This document shows positions 37,786 through 46,129 of a stretch of DNA of 64,000 nucleotides, piece after piece. The stretch spans positions 1,984,001-2,048,000 of the forward strand of contig NZ_CP063815.1 in NCBI RefSeq assembly GCF_015277895.1, given 5' to 3'. The first letter of the stretch is position 1. Each line of letters begins with the position of its first letter. Origin of the DNA: Microbacterium abyssi (GTDB lineage: Bacteria; Actinomycetota; Actinomycetes; Actinomycetales; Microbacteriaceae). The translations under genes were made by a program, and so were the position numbers. The notes below the pieces were generated by a model. That model did no database searches. It worked only from the letters and a program-made list of their open reading frames with translations, and was not told the origin of the DNA.

Positions 37786-38520
37786 ATGAACATCGCCGTC
37801 GTCATCGAGGACGAGCCCGATATTCGTCTGCTTCTCACGGACATCCTCGAGCAGGCCGGATTCACGGTGCATGCTGTCGGCACTGGCATCGAGGGCGTCG
37901 AGCTGGTGCGCACACACGACCCGGTCATCACGACGCTCGACATCAGCATGCCGGGAATGGATGGTTTCGAGACCGCCAAGCGCATCCGCGCGTTCAGCTC
38001 CACGTACCTGCTCATGCTCACCGCGCGCTCCGAGGAGATCGACGCACTCCAAGGGCTGCAGTCGGGCGCCGACGACTACATCACGAAGCCGTTCCGTCCG
38101 CGAGAGGTGCGTGCCAGGGTCGAGGCGATGCTTCGCCGTCCGCGCACGAGGCAGCCGGACGCCCCCGCGCCCGCCGCATCCTCGGAGACGAAGGCCGAGG
38201 ACCATGTGGAGCACCGTGGCCTGCACATGGAACCGGAGACGCGCATAACGGAGGTGGACGGCGAGGTCGTCGATCTCACGCGCAGCGAGTTCGACATTCT
38301 GCTGGAGCTGCTTCAATCAGCAGGTCGGGTCGTCAGCAAGACCCAGCTGGCCCTGGTCGTGCGCGGCGAGCGCGGCATGACCAGCGACTTCATCAGCGAG
38401 CATGACCGGCGCGCCATCGAGGTGCACGTGGCCAACCTGAGACGCAAGCTCGGCGAGTCGCCCTCCGAACCGCGATGGATCGAGACCGTCCGGGGAATCG
38501 GTTACCGCCGCACCGCCTGA
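37786..38520 (+). CDS. OmpR/PhoB-family response regulator
   Basis: A 244-residue two-component regulator. Receiver domain 1-118 with acidic pocket EDE (8-10), phospho-acceptor Asp52 (TLDISMPGMDG), Thr79 and Lys101 (YITKPF). A Pro/Ala linker (119-140) leads to a winged helix with LTRSEFDILLELLQSAGRVVSK and VHVANLRRKLGE...TVRGIGYRR. ATG at 37786 follows GAGGGG. It lies 141 bases after the AAWTD gene on the same strand and converges, 3 bases apart, with the gene at 38524; the cognate kinase is probably the one at 39684-41324. Confidence 0.93.
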   Translation: MNIAVVIEDEPDIRLLLTDILEQAGFTVHAVGTGIEGVELVRTHDPVITTLDISMPGMDGFETAKRIRAFSSTYLLMLTARSEEIDALQGLQSGADDYITKPFRPREVRARVEAMLRRPRTRQPDAPAPAASSETKAEDHVEHRGLHMEPETRITEVDGEVVDLTRSEFDILLELLQSAGRVVSKTQLALVVRGERGMTSDFISEHDRRAIEVHVANLRRKLGESPSEPRWIETVRGIGYRRTA

Positions 38521-38523
38521 GCG

Positions 38524-39684
38524 TCACCGCGCCACGACGACGCTCGTGTCGTCGCTGATCGCTGCCTCCGCTGCGGCCGTTCGAGCTGCGTCGATGAGCG
38601 ATCTCGCATCCTTTCGAGTGCCGTCGCTCAGTGCGACTCCGACGCCGAGCACGGGGATCACACTTGCCTCCACGCCGCTGAGGCCATCGTAGATCGCGCG
38701 GTGCAGAGTGGCCCCGAGCCGCCTGGCATCCGCCTCGGACTCCACGACCGCGCTCAACGCGAGTCCTCCGGCCCCGTCGTCGCCGATCCAGGTCTGGGTC
38801 GGCGCATGAAGTCGCACGGCGTCGTGCCACGCCGTACGCAGATTCTCGGCCTCGCTGGCTCCGAACGCGGTGGTCACCAGAGCGAGGTCGTCGATTCTTG
38901 TCGAGATCACTGCCACGGTCTCGTCTCTGGAGTCGGCGCGTTCCACAGCGTCTGCGAGGAATCGTTCGAACCAGATCGGCTCGAGGACTCCCGTGAAGGC
39001 GATGCCGTGCGCGGCCAGTCGGCGACGGCCGCGAAGCCCTGCGCGTTCTGCCCGCAGGACGGAGGCGGTGACGACGAAGACGATCGTGAGGACGATCGTG
39101 AGGACGCTGGTCGGGATCGTGCCCCACCAGACGGTGAACGTCTCGCTCTCGGGGCCGGCGGTCAGCAGCACAAGCAGCCGCACAAGGTAGTACAAGGACT
39201 GGACACCGAAGACGACCGCGAGTGCGATAGAGGTACGGATGCCGGTGAACGAGCCGCGGAGGGTCTCCCACGCCGCTGCCCCGGGCAGCACCGCCAGTCC
39301 GATGAACATCACCTCGGCCCCTGCCCATCCGCCGCCGTCCGGGCCGCGGACGACCACGGCCGCGGCTGCGGCGAACGTGAAGACGATGACAGCGGTCTCA
39401 GCCCAGCCGACGGCGCGGTTACTGAAGCGCCGACAACCGAGCCACATGAATCCCGAGCTGGCCACGAACGCGGCGTTGCCCACCGCCACCGCGCCCCAGG
39501 TCTGCGGCGCGAACGACCAGACGGCGTAGGAAACGGAGGCGAGGATCCCGGCCAGTAGTGCGATCGACCAGATCCGGCCGACGGCATCCTCCTCCCGGAG
39601 CGTGGTCTCGACGATGAAGAGGATGCCTGCCGTGATGACGACGATCGCCGTCATCACGGAAACCGTCGCGATATCGAGTTCCAT
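38524..39684 (-). CDS. Seven-helix membrane protein with degenerate GGDEF-like domain
   Basis: A 386-residue protein. Seven hydrophobic segments fall near residues 8-25, 39-58, 66-83, 95-113, 123-139, 150-175 and 189-210. The C-terminal 170 residues resemble a diguanylate cyclase fold (FLADAVERADSRDETVAVISTRIDDLALVTTAFG), but where GGDEF is expected the sequence reads GDDGA (301-305), so catalysis is unlikely. Its ATG touches the kinase stop (TGATG), so it is made together with the kinase. It could be a membrane sensor or a c-di-GMP-independent partner. The GGDEF assignment is by pattern only and moderately sure. Confidence 0.75.
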   Translation of the reverse strand: MELDIATVSVMTAIVVITAGILFIVETTLREEDAVGRIWSIALLAGILASVSYAVWSFAPQTWGAVAVGNAAFVASSGFMWLGCRRFSNRAVGWAETAVIVFTFAAAAAVVVRGPDGGGWAGAEVMFIGLAVLPGAAAWETLRGSFTGIRTSIALAVVFGVQSLYYLVRLLVLLTAGPESETFTVWWGTIPTSVLTIVLTIVFVVTASVLRAERAGLRGRRRLAAHGIAFTGVLEPIWFERFLADAVERADSRDETVAVISTRIDDLALVTTAFGASEAENLRTAWHDAVRLHAPTQTWIGDDGAGGLALSAVVESEADARRLGATLHRAIYDGLSGVEASVIPVLGVGVALSDGTRKDARSLIDAARTAAAEAAISDDTSVVVAR

Positions 39685-41324
39685 CAGCTTCGTCTCCCCT
39701 TCTCGAACAACGGCAGGCGGATGAGGAAGGTCGACCCGATGCCGATCTCGGACTGCACCGTGATCTCTCCGCCATGAGCCCTGACGATATCCCTGCTGAT
39801 CGACAACCCGAGACCGCTGCCGTGTGTCGTGGTCTTGCGAACGGCGTCCGCACGGAAGAACCGTTCGAACAGCCGCGGGAGCTCTTCGGCGGAGATGCCG
39901 GTGCCGTAATCGCGCACGACGATCCAGGCGTGGTCGACGTCGGCAGTCACACCGACCTCGACGCGCCCTCCGTCGACGTTGTACTTCACGGCATTCCCGA
40001 TGACGTTGTCGATCACCTGGCGGATGCGAAGGGCGTCGATGAACGCAGTGACCTCCTCGATCCCGGCGTCGTCGAGGGTGATCTGGCGCTCCGCAGCTCG
40101 CGGGGTGAGTGCTTCGATGCTCGCGTGGACGATCTCGTCGACGCTCGCCTGCTCCGGGCGGACCGACAGGCTCACACCACCGTGGTGGTCCGCCGATACG
40201 GCGAGCAGGTCCGCGATGATGTCCAGCAGTCTTGCGGCGTTGCGTTCAGCGACCTCCAGGCCACGGCGGGAGCCGGCCGACAGATCATCACCGTCGAGGA
40301 CGAGTTCGAGGTAGCCCAAGATCGCGGTCAGCGGTGTGCGCAACTCGTGCGACACGGAGGCCACCAGGTCCTCGCGGGCACGCAGCGCCATGACCTCGTC
40401 CGTCACGTCGCGAGAGACGACGATTCCCCCGACACGCTCTCCTGTTGTGCCTTCGAGCGCTCGGGAGGTCACGCTGAGCGCGCGACGTCCCCGCCCGGGT
40501 CTGCCGTACCAGACCAGTTCGCCGTCGAAGGTCTCGCCCCTGCGGGCACGGGCGAGCGGCGTCGCCTCGATGCCCAGCTCGGTCAGACCGTCCTCGGCGA
40601 ACGCGGCCTGCTCACTGATTCCGGAGGCCAGCATGCGCTGCATCCGGGCATGCGCCTCATTGCGGACGGATTCCTCTCCGCCCACACCGAGTCGGATGAC
40701 GCCGAAGTCGACGGCGTCGAGCACCTCGGTGACCATGTCCTCCTGGCGGCGCGCGCGCTCGACTGCGCGGGCGAGCAGCCGGGCCTGGGCATCGAGCAGG
40801 GAGCGTTGGGCGGTGGCGCGCCTCGCCGCGAGGTATGACGTGGTCGACACCGCGATGATCATCATCGGGATGAGGATCACCACGGGGGCGAACGACTGCT
40901 CAGGGTCCAGAGCAACGGTCAGCCAGTAGGCGCCGTTGGCCAGGACGTTGACGACGATGAGCCCCGGCAGACCGAAGGTCCCGGCGATCCACATCGCCGG
41001 GTAGATCAACAGCAGCGAGTACCCGGCTGACGGGTTCGACTCCCTGAGCAGCGCGATCGCGAGAATGTCACCGATCGGCAGGAGTGCGCTCCACAGCGCA
41101 TGGATGCGGTTCCACGGCACAGCCAGCGCCACGCCGGTCAGCACGGCGACGAGCAGCAAGCCGCTCAGCAGCATCTCGACGACCTTGATCGCGTCCATCG
41201 AGAACGCGACCACGGCGGCCAGTAGGGCTACGACTCCCAGCAGGAGCTGGTTGAGAACGACGGTGCGCTCCCTGGTGCGGTCGGCGCGCATGCTGCGCCA
41301 CCTGCTGATCGTGCCGTTCGACAT
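39684..41324 (-). CDS. Membrane sensor histidine kinase
   Basis: A 546-residue kinase. Five to six membrane segments occupy residues 22-165, then a coiled coil (AQRSLLDAQARLLARAVERARRQ) and a PAS-like domain (195-315; VLDAVDFGVIRLGVGGEESVRNEAH). The phospho-acceptor is His326 in VSHELRTPLTAILGYLE; the ATPase part shows VIDNVIGNAVKYN (N box), VVRDYGTGIS (G1), LFERFFRA (F box) and GSGLGLSISRDI (G2). It is orthodox in all motifs. It is co-transcribed with the GGDEF-like gene and is the likely partner of the response regulator at 37786. Confidence 0.93.
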   Translation of the reverse strand: MSNGTISRWRSMRADRTRERTVVLNQLLLGVVALLAAVVAFSMDAIKVVEMLLSGLLLVAVLTGVALAVPWNRIHALWSALLPIGDILAIALLRESNPSAGYSLLLIYPAMWIAGTFGLPGLIVVNVLANGAYWLTVALDPEQSFAPVVILIPMMIIAVSTTSYLAARRATAQRSLLDAQARLLARAVERARRQEDMVTEVLDAVDFGVIRLGVGGEESVRNEAHARMQRMLASGISEQAAFAEDGLTELGIEATPLARARRGETFDGELVWYGRPGRGRRALSVTSRALEGTTGERVGGIVVSRDVTDEVMALRAREDLVASVSHELRTPLTAILGYLELVLDGDDLSAGSRRGLEVAERNAARLLDIIADLLAVSADHHGGVSLSVRPEQASVDEIVHASIEALTPRAAERQITLDDAGIEEVTAFIDALRIRQVIDNVIGNAVKYNVDGGRVEVGVTADVDHAWIVVRDYGTGISAEELPRLFERFFRADAVRKTTTHGSGLGLSISRDIVRAHGGEITVQSEIGIGSTFLIRLPLFEKGRRS

Positions 41325-41366
41325 GACGAAAGGCTATCGCCTGAGCTGCGGGAATCTCCGAGCGCC

Positions 41367-41948
41367 TCAGCGGGCGAGCAGCTGCCTCTTGGAACTGATC
41401 ACACCGGTGTCGAAGCCGGCGAGGTGCAGGCCGCCGTGGAAGCGGGCGTGCTCGATCTTGATGCAGCGATCCATCACGACAGAGAGCCCTGCCTCCTCGG
41501 CGATCGCTGCGGCGTCCTCGTTCCAGGAGCCCAGTTGCAGCCACAGCGCCGCGGCTCCCACGTCGACGGCCTCCTGCGCGACACCGGGCAGGTCGTCGTG
41601 CTTGCGGAACACGTCCACGATGTCGGGGACCACGGGCAGGTCGGCGAGCGACGCGTAGGCGGGCTGACCGAGGATCTCGGTCTCCCGCGGGTTCACGAAG
41701 TACACGTCGTACGGCGAGCTCGACAGCAGGTACGTCGCGACGAAGTAGGAGGCCCGCGCCGGGTTGGTCGACGCGCCGACGATCGCGACGGAGCGCGAGC
41801 GGCGCAGCAGCGCGAACCGCTCCTGCTGGCTGGGGCTCGCCCAGGTGCGCGTGGTGCCGGTCGCAGCCGCCGCGCCGGGAAGCTCGCAGGCAATAGCGTC
41901 GGTCGCAGCCGCCGGCGGCGTGAACTCGCAGGTGTCATTCGCGCTCAT
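41367..41948 (-). CDS. CoA-binding (Rossmann) protein
   Basis: A 193-residue protein with a CoA_binding_2 fold: SVAIVGASTNPARASYFVATYLL, then VYFVNPRETEILGQPAYASLADLP and DIVDVFRKHDDLPGVAQEAVDVGAAALWLQLGSWNEDAAAIAEEAGLSVVMDRCIKIEH. These are the usual blocks of the YccU-like family, whose role is unclear. The first 38 residues are a poorly ordered Ala/Thr-rich extension. Its start overlaps the metY stop (ATGA), a frequent pairing in actinobacteria that hints at a link with sulfur amino acid or CoA metabolism. Confidence 0.88.
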   Translation of the reverse strand: MSANDTCEFTPPAAATDAIACELPGAAAATGTTRTWASPSQQERFALLRRSRSVAIVGASTNPARASYFVATYLLSSSPYDVYFVNPRETEILGQPAYASLADLPVVPDIVDVFRKHDDLPGVAQEAVDVGAAALWLQLGSWNEDAAAIAEEAGLSVVMDRCIKIEHARFHGGLHLAGFDTGVISSKRQLLAR

Positions 41949-43249
41949 CGTGAAACTCCCGTCGCTGCTGTGAGGGCCTGATCGAGGTCCCAGATGATGT
42001 CCTCCGGATCCTCCAGGCCGACCGAGATGCGGATCAGGTCGGCAGGTGCGCCGGCTGCGACGAGCTGCTCGGCGGTCAGCTGACGGTGCGTGGTGGATGC
42101 CGGGTGGATGACGAGCGTGCGCGCGTCACCGATGTTCGCGAGGTGCGAGGCGAGCTGCAGGTTCTCGATCAGCGTTTCCCCCGCCGCGCGACCGTCTTCG
42201 GCTGCGACGCCGAACGCGAACACCGAGCCGGGGCCGAGCGGCAGATACTTCGCGGCGCGCTCGTGGTGGGCGTGCGACTCGAGCCCCGCCCAGGTGACGT
42301 ACGAGATGCGCGGATCGGAGTCGAGCCACTCCGCGACGGTGCGCGCGTTCGCGAGGTGCGCGTCGATGCGCTGCGGCAGGGTCTCGATGCCCTGCAGCAG
42401 GTTGAACGCGGACTGCGGACTGAGAGCGGGGCCGATGTCGCGCAGCTGCTCGGAGCGGAGCTTCGTGAGGAACCCGTACTCGCCGAAGTTGTCCCACCAC
42501 TTGATGCCGCCGTACGAAGCGACCGGCTCGGTCATCTCGGGGAACTTGCCGTTGCCCCAGTCGAACGTGCCCTTCTCGATCACGATGCCGCCGAGGGTCG
42601 TGCCGTGGCCGCCGAGGAACTTCGTGACCGAGTGGATCACGATGTCGGCGCCGTGCTCGAGCGGACGGGCGAGATACGGGGTGGCGAGCGTCGCATCGAC
42701 CACGAGCGGAACGCCCGCCGCGTGCGCGACCTCGGCGAGGCCCTCGATGTCGGCGATCTCGCCGGACGGGTTGCCGATCATCTCGACGTAGACGACCTTG
42801 GTCGAAGGTCTGATCGCCGCCGCGTAGTCGGCCGGATCGGTGGAGGCCACGAAGGTCGTCTCGACGCCGAAACGGCGCAGCGTCACATCCAACTGGGTGA
42901 CCGTGCCGCCGTAGAGCTGTGCGGATGCGACGACATGGTCGCCGGCGCCGACGAGCGCGGCGAACGTGATGAACTCGGCACTCATGCCGGATGCCGTCGC
43001 CACGGCCCCGATGCCGCCCTCGAGGGATGCCAGGCGCTCCTCGAGAGCCGCGACAGTGGGGTTGCCGATGCGCGAGTAGATGTTGCCGTACTTCTGCAGG
43101 GCGAAGAGGTTTCCGGCATCCTTCGCGTCGTCGAAGACGAACGAGGTGGTCTGGTAGATCGGCACGGCGCGCGCGCCCGTGGCGGCGTCCGGTGTTCCGC
43201 CGGCGTGGAGCGCGCGGGTACGGAACCCGAAGCGGTGTTCTTCCGTCAT
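41945..43249 (-). CDS. metY: O-acetylhomoserine sulfhydrylase (aminocarboxypropyltransferase)
   Basis: A 434-residue PLP enzyme that makes homocysteine from O-acetylhomoserine and sulfide. The PLP lysine is Lys210 in HSVTKFLGGHG; other family blocks are VPIYQTTSFVFDDA, YSRIGNPT, ATASGMSAEF and IGNPSGEIADIEGLAEVAHAAG. Length above 420 and the FGEYGFLTKLRSEQLRDIGPALSP insert favour MetY over MetB/MetC. Start at MTEEHRFGFRTRALHAG (43249), with GGAAG just upstream. It precedes the CoA-binding protein gene in one operon and lies next to a sulfonate-type importer. Confidence 0.94.
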   Translation of the reverse strand: MTEEHRFGFRTRALHAGGTPDAATGARAVPIYQTTSFVFDDAKDAGNLFALQKYGNIYSRIGNPTVAALEERLASLEGGIGAVATASGMSAEFITFAALVGAGDHVVASAQLYGGTVTQLDVTLRRFGVETTFVASTDPADYAAAIRPSTKVVYVEMIGNPSGEIADIEGLAEVAHAAGVPLVVDATLATPYLARPLEHGADIVIHSVTKFLGGHGTTLGGIVIEKGTFDWGNGKFPEMTEPVASYGGIKWWDNFGEYGFLTKLRSEQLRDIGPALSPQSAFNLLQGIETLPQRIDAHLANARTVAEWLDSDPRISYVTWAGLESHAHHERAAKYLPLGPGSVFAFGVAAEDGRAAGETLIENLQLASHLANIGDARTLVIHPASTTHRQLTAEQLVAAGAPADLIRISVGLEDPEDIIWDLDQALTAATGVSR

Positions 43250-43277
43250 GACTTCCTTCGGTGAGCTGTTCTCGAGA

Positions 43278-45272
43278 TCAGAACGCCGCAAGCGCGGCAG
43301 CGATGCTTTCCACTGCTTCCGGGTTCTGCAGCGACGTGGTGTCCCCCAGCGGCTGCGGCTCGCGGCCGGCGCGGTGGTCCTGTTCAGCCTCCCACAGTTG
43401 CGCGAGCAGCCTGCGCATGATCTTGCCCGACCGGGTCTTGGGAAGGTCGGGCACGACGACGACGTGCCGCGGCTTCGCGACGGGTCCGATCTCGCGAGCC
43501 ACGCGGTCGCGCAGCGCGGATGCCGCGACCTCTCCGATTCCGGACGGCATCACGAACGCCACGACCGCCTGGCCTGTCAATGGGTCCGAGACTCCGGCCG
43601 TTCCGGCTTCCCCCACGGTCGAATCGGCCACGAGCGCGGACTCGATCTCGATGGTCGACAGGCGGTGGCCGGAGACGTTGACGACGTCATCCAGGCGTCC
43701 GAGGATCCAGATGTACCCGTCGGCGTCCCTGGTCGCTCCGTCACCGGCGACGTAGTAGCCGCCGTACTCGCCGTGCCCGGCGTATGCCGACCAGTACGAA
43801 TTCCGGTACCGCTGCGGGTCGCCCCACACGGTCCGCGCCATTCCCGGCCACGGCCGGCGAACGACGAGCGTGCCGGAGCGCCCTGCCGCGACCTCATCGC
43901 CCTGGTCGTCCACCACGACGACGTCGATGCCGGGCAGCGCCACCGACGCCGATCCGGGCTTGAGCGCCGTGACGCCGGGCAGCGGCACGATCATCGCCGC
44001 GCCCGTCTCGGACTGCCACCAGGTATCGATGACGGGCAGCTCGTCCCGTCCGAACGTGCGTCGGAACCAGACCCAGGCCTCGGGGTTGATCGCCTCCCCG
44101 ACGGTGCCGAGCAGGCGGATACTGGACAGGTCGCGCCCTTCCGGCAGCTCGTCGCCGAACCAGGTCATGAAAGTGCGGATCAGGGTGGGCGCGGTGTAGT
44201 ACACCGTGACGCCGTAGCGCTCGATGATCTCGAGGTGCCGCTCGCGGTGCGGGCTGTCGGGCGTGCCCTCGTAGATGATCTGCGTCAGGCCGTTCGACAG
44301 CGGTCCGTAGATCTCGTAGGTGTGCGCGGTGACCCAGGCGAGGTCGGCGGTGCACCAGTGCACGTCGTCGGGCTTGGCGTCGAAGTGCGCCCAGTGCGCC
44401 CAGCTCGCGTGCGCGAGATAGCCGCCGGAGGTGTGCACGAGCCCCTTCGGCTTCCCGGTGGTGCCGGACGTGTAGATGATGAAGAGCGGATGCTCCGCCC
44501 CGAACGGCTGCGCCTCATGTGCCTCGGCCGCGGTGTCGACCACGTCGTGCCACCACAGGTCGCGTCCCTCGGTCCACGCCACGTCCTGACCGGTGCGGCG
44601 GACGACCAGCACGTGCTCCAGGTCGGGCAGATCGGCGGCGGCGATGTCAGCAGCGGACTTGACCTCGACTGCGGTACCGCGCCGGAACTGTCCATCGCTG
44701 GTGACCAGCAGCTTGGCACCGGTGTCTGCAAGACGGAACCGCACGGCCTCGGCGGAGAACCCGCCGAAGACCAGGGAGTGCACGGCACCGATGCGGGCAC
44801 AGGCCAGTGCGATGACGACGGTCTCGATGAGCACCGGTAGGTAGACCACGACCCGGTCGCCCGGCACGATACCCAGCGCGGTCAGCGCATTGGCGGCCTG
44901 CGACACGCGTCGCTGCAGGTCTGCGTAGGTCACGGCGATGCGGTCGCCGGGCTCGCCTTCGAAGTGCAGCGCGACCTTGTCGCCGCGGCCGACCTCGACG
45001 TGCCGGTCGACGCAGTTGTAGGCGACATTCAGGGTGCCGCCGGTGAACCACCGTGCGGACGGGATCGCACCGCCGGTGGGCGGCTCCCACTCCAGCGCCG
45101 TGTGCCACGGCGTCGCCCAGTCCAGTCGTCGCGCGGCATCCTCCCAGAAGGCGATCGGGTCGGCATCCGCCCGATCGTAGATCTCCTCCGTGACGTTCGC
45201 CTGCGCGTGGAACTCCGGTGACGGCGGGTAGATCCGATCCTCGACCAGCCGCGCTTCGTCGATCAAGTCCAT
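43278..45272 (-). CDS. acs: Acetyl-CoA synthetase (AMP-forming)
   Basis: A 664-residue acyl-adenylate enzyme that converts acetate (or propionate), ATP and CoA to acyl-CoA. Core motifs: YTSGTTGKPKGLVHT (ATP loop), TWWQSETGAAM, YVAGDGATRDADGYIWILGRLDDVVNVSGHRLST, and Lys617 in PKTRSGKIMRR, the lysine acetylated in regulated Acs. ATG at 45272 (MDLIDEARLVEDRIYPP) lies inside the end of the ABC permease gene, a 10-base overlap, which couples it to the importer; a later start is possible. Being read together with a sulfonate-type importer is unusual. The importer substrate may yield acetate or a C2 acid (inference). Confidence 0.93.
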   Translation of the reverse strand: MDLIDEARLVEDRIYPPSPEFHAQANVTEEIYDRADADPIAFWEDAARRLDWATPWHTALEWEPPTGGAIPSARWFTGGTLNVAYNCVDRHVEVGRGDKVALHFEGEPGDRIAVTYADLQRRVSQAANALTALGIVPGDRVVVYLPVLIETVVIALACARIGAVHSLVFGGFSAEAVRFRLADTGAKLLVTSDGQFRRGTAVEVKSAADIAAADLPDLEHVLVVRRTGQDVAWTEGRDLWWHDVVDTAAEAHEAQPFGAEHPLFIIYTSGTTGKPKGLVHTSGGYLAHASWAHWAHFDAKPDDVHWCTADLAWVTAHTYEIYGPLSNGLTQIIYEGTPDSPHRERHLEIIERYGVTVYYTAPTLIRTFMTWFGDELPEGRDLSSIRLLGTVGEAINPEAWVWFRRTFGRDELPVIDTWWQSETGAAMIVPLPGVTALKPGSASVALPGIDVVVVDDQGDEVAAGRSGTLVVRRPWPGMARTVWGDPQRYRNSYWSAYAGHGEYGGYYVAGDGATRDADGYIWILGRLDDVVNVSGHRLSTIEIESALVADSTVGEAGTAGVSDPLTGQAVVAFVMPSGIGEVAASALRDRVAREIGPVAKPRHVVVVPDLPKTRSGKIMRRLLAQLWEAEQDHRAGREPQPLGDTTSLQNPEAVESIAAALAAF

Positions 45273-46129
45273 CGCTTGAGCAGTCGCCGTTCGATGAAGC
45301 CGAGGATCGCGTTCGTGATGGTGCCCAGCAGTGCGAGCAGCACGATCGCGAGCAGGATGCGGTCGACACGGCCGTTGTTCTGCGAGTCGTCGAGCAGGAA
45401 GCCCAGGCCCATGGAAGAGGCGATGAGCTCGGCTGCGACGAGGAACAGCCACGACTGCGCGAGCGCCAGCCGCAGACCCGACATGACCGACGGGATGACG
45501 GCGGGGAGCTGCACCGTGCGGAACAGCGACCAGCCGCGCAGGCTGAACGAGCGCCCGGCCTCGACGAGGTGCGGGTCGACATGCCGAAGCGCGTCGGCCA
45601 CCGTGGTGTACACCGGGAAGAAAGCGCCGATCGCGATCAGCGTGACCTTGGACTCCTCGCCGATCTGCATCCACAGGATCAGCAGCGGCACCCAGGCGAG
45701 CGAGGGCACTGCGCGGAGAGCCGCGAGCGTCGGGCTCAGCAGCACGTCGCCGAGCTTCGACAGGCCCACGATCGCCGCGATCGCGAGACCGACGACCGAG
45801 CCGATGGCGAAGCCGAGCAGCACGCGCTGCACCGAGATCGCGATGTGGGTCCAGAGCTGTCCGCGCTCGGCGAGTTCGACACCGGCGGTGAAGACGGATC
45901 CCGGGGTGGGAAGTCGGTACGTGGGAACGAGGCCCGAGGTCGTGGCGATCTGCCAGACGACGAGGATGACGGCGGGGACCAGGAGTCCGCCGATGATGCG
46001 GACTCCTGTGCGGCTCCACAAACCCCGTGTCACAGCATCCGTGGTCCGACCGCCGCCGGCGGCGAACTCACGCGCCTGCCGCGAGTCGGCGGGCACGGTC
46101 ACGCGCTGATCCGGGATCGACTCGCTCAC
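45263..46129 (-). CDS. ABC transporter permease (SsuC/TauC-like)
   Basis: A 288-residue inner-membrane permease with about six spans. An N-terminal cytoplasmic stretch of 40 residues precedes VRIIGGLLVPAVILVVWQIA; the EAA loop is [38 protein letters not shown], as in the sulfonate/taurine/nitrate (CUT of NitT/TauT) family. GTG at 46129 overlaps the stop of the binding-protein gene as GTGA. With the lipoprotein and ATPase genes it makes one importer. Confidence 0.92.
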   Translation of the reverse strand: MSESIPDQRVTVPADSRQAREFAAGGGRTTDAVTRGLWSRTGVRIIGGLLVPAVILVVWQIATTSGLVPTYRLPTPGSVFTAGVELAERGQLWTHIAISVQRVLLGFAIGSVVGLAIAAIVGLSKLGDVLLSPTLAALRAVPSLAWVPLLILWMQIGEESKVTLIAIGAFFPVYTTVADALRHVDPHLVEAGRSFSLRGWSLFRTVQLPAVIPSVMSGLRLALAQSWLFLVAAELIASSMGLGFLLDDSQNNGRVDRILLAIVLLALLGTITNAILGFIERRLLKRWT

